Assembly: GCA_019671135.1 (NCBI GenBank) | Contig: JAHRHY010000002.1 | Location: forward strand, 558,001-622,000 | Reading direction: 5' to 3' | Source of the DNA: Linnemannia hyalina | Lineage: Eukaryota; Mortierellomycota; Mortierellomycetes; Mortierellales; Mortierellaceae | DNA: 64,000 nucleotides | Part shown: in pieces, positions 1 to 10,310 of the stretch | Layout of the letters: each line of letters starts with the position of its first letter | How positions within the stretch are numbered: the first letter of the stretch is position 1 | Program-made: the position numbers and the translations under genes | The notes under the pieces: generated by a model | Seen by the model: only the letters and a program-made list of their open reading frames with translations | Databases searched by the model: none | What the model was told of the DNA's origin: nothing

Positions 1-1924
1 GCAAAAAAAAACATCGCGAAAACCACCTCACTTACTACAATGGCGTCCTTGAACTTGCCAAGAAGTCCAAGTGACTCGACCAAGATCTCGATATAGTATG
101 CCGAATCAACCTCTGGGTTGACTTCAAGGTCCTCAGTGATCTACAATTCAAACGCAATATGATACCGTCAATCAACCGTAGATACTTTCATCTTTGACCA
201 GAAAACGCGCTCAATGTGGGGACTCTCTCTCTCTCTCTATTATACCATCTCGTCGTCCAATCTGACTTCGTTTCCTGGCTTGGATTTGGGTTGGAACCCT
301 GCACTTCTCTTCAATCGATCGGAGGAAAGGTTTCCCAGCTTGTCCTTGCCCAGTCTATCATTTAGAACAAGGTTCCAGCGTTAGAGGTGTGTGTTTTTCG
401 TGCGTTGTCAACGTATGATACTGCATGTTGAGTAAGTCCAACTCAAAGCCCACCTACCCATCAAATAATCCGCGCTCAGCCAAGGGTACTAAACGCAGCA
501 TAAATAAACATAAAAAATCGCGTTAGTAACTCATGTCTCGTCTTGGTGAAGTCAATTGGATCGTAAAACCTGCAAGCGCAACGACGTACATGCTTCCTGT
601 CCAGTGGTATATGTAGCCCATCGACTGTCACAGTATGGGCTCTTGAGGTAAAGGTGGTTGTGAAGTTCCTCCATGAGCATCTCCGCCATGGACTAAAAGC
701 GGTGAAGGAGAAAAGGCAGTACATGTCAGTCCTCAATACTACAAGTATCCAACGATGTTAGCGCATGGAGAAGGTGAAGCAAGGTAGAGCAAGGTTTCGA
801 CTTACTTCAAGCTGCTCGTTCAAGAATCGCGTCAAGTCTGATAATGCGCCCACGGCAACCATCTCGGGCTTTGCAACGGTCTTGGATGCCGAGACCAACA
901 TCTTGACAGCCGCCAAGAAATGCTTCTCCCGGATTAGAATCTCCAGTTTTTCGGGCACTTGCTTCAACTCCTCGCTAAAAGTTATGAAGATATATACGAT
1001 AGAGTTAGATATTTCATGTTAAATTATCGGCGGTCAAAAAAGATGAAGGAAAGATTGATAATGGGAAAATCCTTACATCTCGTCGAGCATCTCAATCATG
1101 TCCTTGTACTGCTGACTCTTGTTGTAAAGTTGCACAAGATCCGCGTGTCGCAAGCGCAGAGACTCCTTAGAGTTTTTGAGATCCATACGCAATTCCTTGA
1201 CTCTGCTCTGCGAATCTGTAATACTGTCAATGACTCCGCCATAAGTTCCAATCGAGGCGTTGAAACCTTGGTATGAACCTATGAAAATACGAAAAGAGAA
1301 CGTTTGGTTACACACCTCCTTGATACGCAAATCATGAAGCCAAGTCAAGTATTGCCCCTTCACCAATTAGACGATTCGCTCCTCACCATCAACAACGGCC
1401 TTGAGTGCTCCTTCAATACTACGAAGGATCATGCTGAACATTTCATAGTCTTTTCCCAGTGAACTGCCATCCATCAGTTCTAGGGCCAATGGCACCGGAT
1501 TGAACTATCAAAGAGAGAAAGGGTGTAAAAAGGGTGAATTCGTCAGTCAAAAAGAGGAGGTTCGCTCTCTTCTTGGAGGAATGTACACTGTTTCGTCCAA
1601 GACGAACTCATCTTTCCTATAATAGTATTCCCATCTCTCGTGTGCTTACATCCGACTTGGTCATGAACTCCCATTCTTCGCTTAGAAGGTCTACAAATAT
1701 ACATGAGATGACAAGCGAAACAGGATAAAGTTGTCAGTCTCAGGGGGAGCATGGAGAACGGTCCTTCAAACGGAAAAGTGATGGCTGCGGGTCGGGAGTG
1801 CTCCATGCACTCTTTTCAGAAAAAGAGAGAAAAAAAGGCGGTTTGTACCTCGAATGTCGATGGTGCCGGGGTCTGCGACTTGGTTGTATTGGTCATGCCA
1901 CTGGTAGTCGTCGTGGCGGTCCAT
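1..1924 (-). CDS. SEC8: Exocyst complex subunit Sec8/EXOC4 (5' part of gene, cut by window start)
   Basis: Sec8 is a subunit of the octameric exocyst, which tethers secretory vesicles to the plasma membrane at growth sites. Exons that join in phase are 1924-1849, 1690-1650, 1504-1387, 1278-1077 and 974-806; further exons lie at about 692-590, 354-246 and 140-36. The exon 6/7 junction did not resolve to a clean phase. Translated pieces match the conserved Sec8 N-terminus: FNPVPLALELMDGSSLGKDY, SYQGFNASIGTYGGVIDSI, KSQQYKDMIEMLDE followed by EELKQVPEKLEILIREKHFL, GALSDLTRFLNEQL, and MEELHNHLYLKSPYCDSRW. These family matches are from memory, not a search. I chose the ATG at 1924 (MDRHDDYQWHD) because the upstream in-frame ATG at 1981 adds no family-like sequence. 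The gene continues left of the window after an intron that starts at 35. Confidence 0.88.
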
Positions 1925-2853
1925 GGTGTCGTTGGTTTTTGTGTGAAGAAATGTCAGATGGCGCCGAAACGTGGGTGGCAACTATTGAAAGGCGGCGTGA
2001 CTGCCTCTCAAATGAATTTGATCTGAACATGAGTAAGGCGAAGCACACGCGAAAAAAAGACATGGTTGCAAGGCTATGGAGCGAGGAGCGAAAGTGTACA
2101 AAGAAGATCTCTAGGTTTCTTTATTCATGGTTCTTCAAAAGTATATGTACAATGAGTAATGCGAAAAAAGGGAGACTTGCAAGGAATTGACTGGTAATAA
2201 GAAGAGTTAAAAGAAAAGAAAAGAAAAGAAAAGAAAAGAAAAGAAAAGAGAAGAAAAAAAAGAAAGTAAAATGTAGAAAAGGCAGACAGTGAACCTTCAA
2301 TCCTCATCTTCACCCCCTCCCTTTGTACAACTCGTTCTCCGAGGATATTTTTGTCCGCTGCCAGAGAAATAACAAACCAAACGGGGAAAGAAAGAAGATA
2401 GGTGGGAGGATAAAAATATGAACAATTGGAAGGAAAAACATATAAGGAAGAGGAAGGGCGTCTCAATAAAGAAAGAAAGCACTGCCTCTCCTGAAGCAGC
2501 CATAAGCGATCCGCCCGAAAGAAAGATATAAAAAAAATTACAAATGTACAGGGACATGCCAAACAATGATAAGCGACGATACCATCTGGAACTAGCCAAG
2601 AATGAATACCGGGAAAGAATAAATTAAAACAAAGCAAAGGAAAAAGGGAACAAAGGACGTACTATAGGTCCAAAGACCCCGACGATGGTCGACGCTGCAA
2701 CTACAGCAAAGTAGCCACTCAACCATCGTTGAACTGAGTGAAAGCAAGGGTAGGAGTGGAACAACTGAACAAAAATGGGTATGTGGGCGAGAAGTAAAAA
2801 AATAGATGAAGGTAGTTGACCTTTCAAAGGTCTGAGGCCCCGTGGAAGGTCCT
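1925..2853. other. Intergenic: CNOT9 3' flank / SEC8 5' flank
   Basis: About 930 bases between two co-oriented minus-strand genes. It should contain the CNOT9 3' end and the SEC8 promoter. It is purine-rich on the plus strand and carries an AAAAG microsatellite. The reading frames across it are low-complexity Phe/Ser/Leu translations of that tract, and I see no gene. Confidence 0.7.
2209..2250. repeat. AAAAG pentanucleotide microsatellite
   Basis: About eight uninterrupted copies of AAAAG on the plus strand (CTTTT on the minus strand), followed by an imperfect A/G-rich run to about 2270. On the strand of SEC8 it is a pyrimidine tract upstream of the gene, a common feature of fungal promoters and leaders, so it may be promoter-proximal rather than neutral. 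Confidence 0.9.
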
Positions 2854-4266
2854 TCAGTTGGCGGGACCGTTGTCGGACAGGTTGAAGATAAGCTGGGACA
2901 GGCATCGCTTGGTGTTGATATCGTCCTTCAATGCCTGGGCAAAAGTCGCGTCCCTCAATGGTTCAGGAAGGCACTGGCGCAAGGCTTCGCGAGCCCTATC
3001 AAAAAGCAAAGAGTGTAAGGAATGAACAGTCAAAAGTCAGATCATTTGATCCAATGTAACTCAAGGGCGCATAGAATTGTTGACGGGAATGTACCTGGGG
3101 TTGTCCGAGAGACGGAGGTAGCACTTGACAACGTGCTTCAACAAACGGACGGCAAGGGTATCGACCAACTGGTGCACCATGTTGCTCAAGACGGTTCCGA
3201 CTGCATAGAATCGCTCGTATGTCTGACAGATGTACGCGAGTCCCATATCATCCAGAAGAATTCTCTGGACAATGAAGATGGCAACCTAGGGAACGATAAT
3301 ACAAGAAAGAGGGGTCAGCCTAAATGATATGCATAGGTGCATCCATCTTTGCAGTGAGAAGACTGATCCTGGCTTCCTTACTGTTTTTGAGAGCTCACTT
3401 CCAGTCTCCATGATGCGAAGGCACAGGGGGATGATTTCAGTCGAGAGGAGGAACGTAATGACCTCAGTATTATCATTCTAACGTATAGCAAAATGGGCAA
3501 AACGAAGCGTGATGTGGGTGAGTAAAAGCAGGCGAAGTTAAGATGTCGTAGCCAGAGGCTAGTATAACAAAATTTATGCACATGCACACGATGACAACAA
3601 ACACAGTAGTGTCCAAACTCACCTTGACAAGAGCTCCAATGACACCCAAGCTAGTCAGGCGAAGGTATTCGAACGGTCTAGTCTTACTTGTCGTGTTGAG
3701 GAAAGGGTACAAGAACAAGGGAATGTGGGCTAAGAGAATCATGAAAAAAGGAAGGAGAGAATGTGTGAACAAGCCTGGGTGACAGACATGAAACTCAATT
3801 GCAAGGCTGACTTAGGAGGAAAGACAAGAAAAAAGGATTCATACCATTGAGGAACATTCCTCTGGTCTCGGGATGACTGGCAACGCATTGCAAGAGCGCC
3901 AAAGCGTTGCAGACACGGTTGGAGGCATGGGCAGTCAATCCAGAAGGCGCCAACAAAGGGTAGACGGACACGATTTCCTGGAGAAGGGCAGACATAACAC
4001 CTATAGAGCAAAAAATGATATATTGAACGGTTGAGTGAACACGTCATGAAATAAGGGCGATCTGTCGGGCTCACAGAAACATTCCATGGTTGGTCGCTCG
4101 ATTGCTCCTCGTCTTCTTACCATAAGAGTGCCAGAGAACCAATGCCAGCTCTTCAAACTGTTCGCGTTTCTTGCTCAACTCCAAGAGGGCCTGCTCGCGG
4201 TTGACGGGATGGGTGAGTTCGAGGATGAGGTGATAGATTTTTTCATCCTCGATGCTTGACAGGCGA

Positions 4267-4329
<63 letters not shown>

Positions 4330-4670
4330 TGCTGTTGGGCTTGCTGTTGGGCTTGCTGTTGGGCTTGCTGTTGCTGGGCTTGCTGGTGCTGTTGCTGTTG
4401 AGCCTGGACTTGTGCCTGGGCCTGGGCCTGAGCTTGAGCTTGGGCTTGAACTTGAGCCTGGGCTTGTTGCTGCTGCTGCTGCTGCTGCTGTTGTTGTTGC
4501 TGTTGTTGTTGCTGTTGTTGCTGTTGCTGTTGCTGTTGCTGCTGATGGAGTTGCTGCTGCTGGAGCTGCATGGCGAGCTGGTTGTTGTTCATGCCGTTCA
4601 TCGCTCCAGTCGAGTAGAAGCGATCGTTCGGACCGGCCCTTGCTCCTTGATGCATGTACATGGAGTTCAT
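2854..4670 (-). CDS. CNOT9: CCR4-NOT subunit CNOT9/Rcd1 (Caf40) with polyglutamine N-terminal extension
   Basis: CNOT9 is the armadillo-repeat module of the CCR4-NOT deadenylase, linking the NOT1 scaffold to RNA-binding partners and GW182-type or Nanos-type recruiters. Six exons close to 413 codons: 4670-4121, 4000-3845, 3729-3623, 3477-3382, 3285-3095 and 2995-2854. The core, from about residue 140, is highly conserved: [101 protein letters not shown] and [20 protein letters not shown]. Residues about 31-137 are almost only Gln with Gln-Ala stretches; animal CNOT9 has a short N-terminus, so this is an elaboration. The 3' end is NGPAN-stop at 2854. Exon phases are all consistent. Confidence 0.96.
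4269..4553. repeat. CTG/CAG trinucleotide repeat coding the CNOT9 polyglutamine tract
   Basis: A pure CTG run of about 18-19 units begins at 4269. It is followed by CTG/TTG mixtures and by GGCTTG/GCCTGG hexamers that encode Gln-Ala on the minus strand. The pure CAG run (coding sense) is the kind of tract that varies in length between isolates; the CAA-interrupted parts are older or stabilised. The opposite strand gives long poly-Ala and poly-Leu frames, which are artefacts. Confidence 0.92.
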
Positions 4671-4891
4671 TCAGGTAGATGTTTGTTGTATGGAACAGAT
4701 GAGTGGAGTGATGAGAGGAAAAGATAAAAAAGGAGAAGGAAGAGGAGGATGGGGAAGGTGAGGTCGCGGTTGTAGGAGGGAAATCAAAAGGTGATCAGCC
4801 AGCGCATCAAATGGGCAACCATTTGGGAAGCATGGTTAACAGTCACCGAACTTCATGTCATCGCCTGAGTTGCGTTCTCGTAGATATGACT

Positions 4892-6496
4892 TTATTTATT
4901 GGGGGAGATTCCCACGACGCCAGTTTTGTCTATCTTGTACCAACAGTGCCCTGGCTGCGACGGGTCGCTACTCCTGTTATGGCCGCTCCACGGGGCAAAA
5001 ACAACAGAGAGTGTACGAGGTGGTTCCCGTGATACTGACTGGGCGTATCCATCCGTCTCATAAGGGTCCGGTAGTCTAGTTCGCTGAAGAACCAGGCGAG
5101 CATTGATGGTGTTCTCCCACACCAAGCCTAACGCTGGTTTCTTCATCTTACCAGTGTCGTGGAAAGCTGGTGGTAAATCGCGTGTCTGCAGTGGTGGGCG
5201 AAACGGTAGTGGTGGTGGATGAAATGTTGAATCGGCTGCGATCACGTCCGTCACTTGGTTTACACATATGACCGCCAATCCATATTGATCCGCCAAGGTC
5301 CGTAATCGGAGACCAATCTCACAGATATCGGCGCTCCTCTGGAGAATACTTGACCGAAATCCTGCCTTCGATCCTTGGTTCCCGGTCTGATCCGGGGCAG
5401 AGCTCCCGACGGTCAGTTCGCTCCGAAAGTTGTTGGTGATAGAGTCGATGATGATCAACTTGAGGGGCTTCTTTCGTGATGCTGAAGGCAGCTCCTCTTC
5501 CTGGCTTTTCTCCTTGCCGTTGTCGTCTTCTTGGTTCAAATACGTGTCATGGACAAGGATGGGCAGCTGGTAGTTGAAAATGTGCAACTGAGTCTCCTGA
5601 TCCGCCATGGACTCGTAGTAGATGTTCTCGCGAATGATATCCGCATCCATGTCTGGAACATCATCCCGGTGTTTCTCCACAAACTGGCTGATCATTGACT
5701 CCAATCGATTGTAGGGAAACTTTCCTTCAGTAGACAGCCACACCACCGCTATATATTCGAACGCATGTTGAAAAAAAGAATTGTTAGCCTTTTACGCCAC
5801 CATTTTGACATTATGTGCCAGAATATAAAATGCAAAGATACCTACAGCCATCAAGGCCTCCCATGCTTTCCGGAAGCTGTACGGTCAGGCATAGCTGTAG
5901 GCACAACTGAGTCTTGCCGACAGCACTACAGGAACATGGTAAGAAAAAACAGGTTAGTTTGACCTCAACACCCAATGTTACAATCTAAGCACACCGCGAA
6001 ACTCTCTGAAACTCACCTCTCGCCGGCGATCTCCGTGATTGCGCGTGTCATTATACCCTTGCCTCCAACAGCAGCGTCGAGCACAGGGTCGCCAAGAGAC
6101 AACCAACTCTCGTCCTGAAGCAAGTCATGAGCACTCCCATATGCAATCTTGTTCTCAAAGATGTGGGCCGCTGCTTGATCGTAGGCAAAAGCAATCTCGC
6201 TCGGTGTAAGGTTCATGAGGCGGTCGTAACCTCCACTGGAGGCTCCCTTGGCGACTTGCTGACGTTTATACCGAGCAGAAGGGACATCGTTGGATAGACC
6301 TGGTGTGTACAAGAGCAAATCTTCGACTGTGTCCAACGAGGCTGCGCCCAATAAAAAAAAGTAATAATCTGGTGAGACAATGCCGAGGGAACAAGGGTCG
6401 CAATTTTTTGTCGAATGCAGGTGCAAGGCTCTCCATACCCTTTAGTAAAGTGTCCTTGACGGATGGAGGCAGACCGAGGACGTTGATGGAGGTCAT
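4892..6496 (-). CDS. RAD57: RecA-family recombinase paralogue RAD57/XRCC3
   Basis: RAD51 paralogue that acts in homologous recombination, in yeast with RAD55 and in animals (XRCC3) with RAD51C, to stabilise RAD51 filaments. Four exons, 6496-6439, 6341-6017, 5925-5846 and 5748-4892, give 439 codons. The Walker A loop GESAVGKTQ is split by intron 2 (inside its first Ser codon) and is followed by LCLQLCLTVQLP. Walker B is LKLIIIDSI. Then come GLAVICVNQVTDVI and PALGLVWENTINARLVLQRT, typical of XRCC3/Rad57. Compared with the ~346-residue human XRCC3 it has insertions between Walker B and the ICVNQV motif and in the C-terminal part. The ATG at 6496 gives MTSINVLGLPPSVKDTLLKG, matching the family N-terminus. 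XRCC3-like is favoured over RAD51C or DMC1 by the GxxW-less, ALGLVWEN-type C-terminus. Confidence 0.9.
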
Positions 6497-6808
6497 GAGC
6501 AGGTGTGTAAAAAGGCGTTCATCGAGTGAAGAAGCGGGCTGAAGACAACAATAGACATAAAAATGAAAACAATGCCAGCTCAAGGAAACGGAAAAACGGC
6601 AAGGTCACGTGAATCACTGCTTCCCTTCACCATTTCGCAGCCATGGTCGCCCACCTTCGTTCAAAAGCACCCTTCGCCTCTCCTCCCCATTCCTTTTCTC
6701 TTTTTCTAACAACACCTCCCCTCTCTTTTCAACACTTGCATTCTCTCCTCTCCAACTACCCATTTCACACCATCGCTTTGCTTTTCATACCCTTGTTGCA
6801 CACTCACC
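6497..6808. promoter_or_regulatory. Shared divergent promoter of RAD57 and enolase-phosphatase genes, with CACGTG box
   Basis: These 312 bases separate two head-to-head start codons, so both promoters must lie here or overlap the genes. At 6604-6612 is GTCACGTGA, the core of bHLH factors such as Cbf1 or of bZIP factors. In yeasts Cbf1 controls sulfur amino acid genes, and the right-hand gene is in methionine salvage; the link is inference. The part next to the plus-strand gene (6650-6800) is strongly CT-rich, as is usual for fungal leaders. Confidence 0.6.
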
Positions 6809-8798
<1,990 letters not shown>

Positions 8799-9111
8799 GG
8801 TTGTACCTACATCAGTCGCCTGCCATCCTCGAAAGCTTCGACGCCGTTCGTCAAACATAGTCATAATAACACAAAGGAAAACATTCGCACACACGCGCGT
8901 CCTCCGTCACAAGGTATCCAGCAGACACCCACCCCCATGCACCTTTAACCGTAAGCTACGCTTAAATAATAAAAACATCCCCCTCATCAATTGTTGATGG
9001 TTCAGAAAATATCAACCGCCGTCGTTTCACCCTATCAGCGATAATCTTAATTGTCTCGGCCCGTTCATTGGTCCCGAACAATCAAAGTACTCCATTGTAT
9101 CAACCTTTCCT

Positions 9112-9163
9112 CCTCGCACTCTCAGCGTCTCTCTTGACAGGGTCTTGCAGAGAGAGTGCGAGG
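9112..9163. repeat. Perfect 12-bp inverted repeat (stem-loop)
   Basis: CCTCGCACTCTC at 9112-9123 is the exact reverse complement of GAGAGTGCGAGG at 9152-9163, leaving a 28-base loop. It could form a hairpin in DNA or RNA. It lies about 310 bases after the enolase-phosphatase stop and just before the repeat array. Its function is unknown. Confidence 0.85.
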
Positions 9164-9216
9164 TATCTCTGTTACAAACGCTCACATAAACGCGTCAACA
9201 ACGACCAAAAATACCT

Positions 9217-10045
9217 GTCAGTCAATCTACTTTGTAATTTCATTGATACTGCTGTATACACGCGACAACAGAGAGAAATAATCTTAGTCTTTCAGCTGTA
9301 TGTTCACAGCTGCCACACAACAATTAAGATGCGTTCACTACTATTGCCACTCATGTCCATGTCAAAAAGAGTGCATCAGGAACGTTAATCATAATGTTGA
9401 CCTCTCTTCGCACATTCGGTGATCAATTTCTCAGCGTTGACCTTTCCCTCTTCCTGATAAAAAAAAAATGTAGCAACGTGCCTTTGTCCCAATACACGCA
9501 TCAACAAAAACGTAAAAGAAAATGTGAGTCTTCCTGCTGATTGTTCGCACAGGTGCTGAGCAACAAAAAGTAAAGTTGACCCTCACCATTGCCACTCTCG
9601 TTCGCATTAAATAGAGCGCGATAACATGAGTTAAACAAATGTCAACCCCTCTTCACACTTGACGATCATTTCCTCTGGGTTGGACTCTCCCTTTCATGAA
9701 CATAAATGACAGTGAAGCACTTTTTTTTTGGTAGACACACTCACACCCATGTCAATAGAGAAGGAAGAAAGAAAAATCGACATTTCTTTCGTTTGTCCAC
9801 AGCTGTGAAGAAACAAAAATAAGGAGGCGCTCCTCACCATTGACACTCACATACTTATGCACGTCAATAAAGGAACAATATAGTGTCAGTCATTCTCAGT
9901 TCGCACTTTCATTGGTACTTCCGCATTGACGCCTCAGCAGAAGCAATAAATTAACCAGCTTTCAAGTAATAAAATAAAGGTGTGCCTCACCATCACCATT
10001 GCCACCCACATTCGCACCAAAAAGATTGCATCGCACTCACCAAGG
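9217..10045. repeat. Degenerate tandem repeat array, unit about 245 bp
   Basis: Related blocks start near 9217, 9395, 9641 and 9884. Each begins with a GTCA/GTTGA-containing segment followed by CTCTTCGCACATT or a variant (CCTCTTCACACTTG, CTCAGTTCGCACTTTCATTGG). Each also carries a second block of the type CCTCACCATTGCCACTC followed by an ATTCGCA-like word (9591, 9833, 9988, and weakly 9340). Spacing of the last three blocks is 246 and 243 bases. Copies differ at many sites. A further half-copy of both words occurs at 11224-11252. The unit has no open frame. Confidence 0.55.
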
Positions 10046-10051
10046 ATAAAC

Positions 10052-10056
10052 AAAAA
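10052..10056 (-). terminator. Candidate Pol III terminator of tRNA-Thr
   Basis: The minus strand has a run of five T residues about 36 bases beyond the tRNA 3' end. It is the first T run of that length downstream, which suits RNA polymerase III termination. Confidence 0.5.
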
Positions 10057-10091
10057 GGTGAACTACCAATGGCTTGGTGACATTATATGAG

Positions 10092-10163
10092 TGCCCACTG
10101 CAGGGATCGAACCTGCTACCTTCTGCTTACTAGGCAGACGCTCTACCAATGAGCTAAGCGGGC
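10092..10163 (-). tRNA. tRNA-Thr (anticodon AGT)
   Basis: Read on the minus strand, a complete 72-nt cloverleaf is visible. Acceptor stem GCCCGCT pairs with AGTGGGC (one G-T pair), discriminator A. The D arm GCTCATTGGTAGAGC includes the A box. The anticodon stem TCTGC/GCAGA encloses loop CTAGTAA, giving anticodon AGT (A34 read as inosine) and so threonine. The T arm CAGGTTCGATCCCTG contains the B box. There is no intron and no encoded CCA, as expected for a eukaryotic nuclear tRNA. Confidence 0.95.
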
Positions 10164-10274
10164 CAATTTTGCTGTTGTTTCAGATGAAAACGCGTTTTTT
10201 TCTACTATATTTGAATGAAACCAATCATAACATCTCCGCCGAAAGTAAAAAAAAAATAAAAACAAAAAAAAAGG

Positions 10275-10276
<2 letters not shown>

Positions 10277-10308
<32 letters not shown>
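10277..10308. repeat. Poly(A) tract of 32 bases
   Basis: An uninterrupted run of A preceded by AAAAAC/AAAAAG-type runs from about 10247. It might be the fossil 3' tail of a retroposed element or a simple homopolymer. No target-site duplication is obvious and no retrotransposon frame lies beside it. Confidence 0.85.

Positions 10309-10310
<2 letters not shown>

Larger units (their letters stand above)
8799..10091. other. Gene-free stretch after enolase-phosphatase, holding degenerate repeats
   Basis: I see no coding gene between the enolase-phosphatase stop and the tRNA. It holds the 3' flank of the enzyme gene, a perfect 12-bp inverted repeat and a set of decayed direct repeats, both listed separately. 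Short open frames here do not resemble proteins. Confidence 0.7.

Noticed and set aside
4256..4727. Plus-strand poly-Ala and poly-Leu frames over the CNOT9 repeat
   Set aside because: They are the antisense reading of CAG/CAA glutamine codons of a well-supported gene.
10277..10308. Poly(A) run as tail of a retrotransposon
   Set aside because: No reverse transcriptase or element body upstream and no target duplication seen, so it is kept only as a homopolymer.
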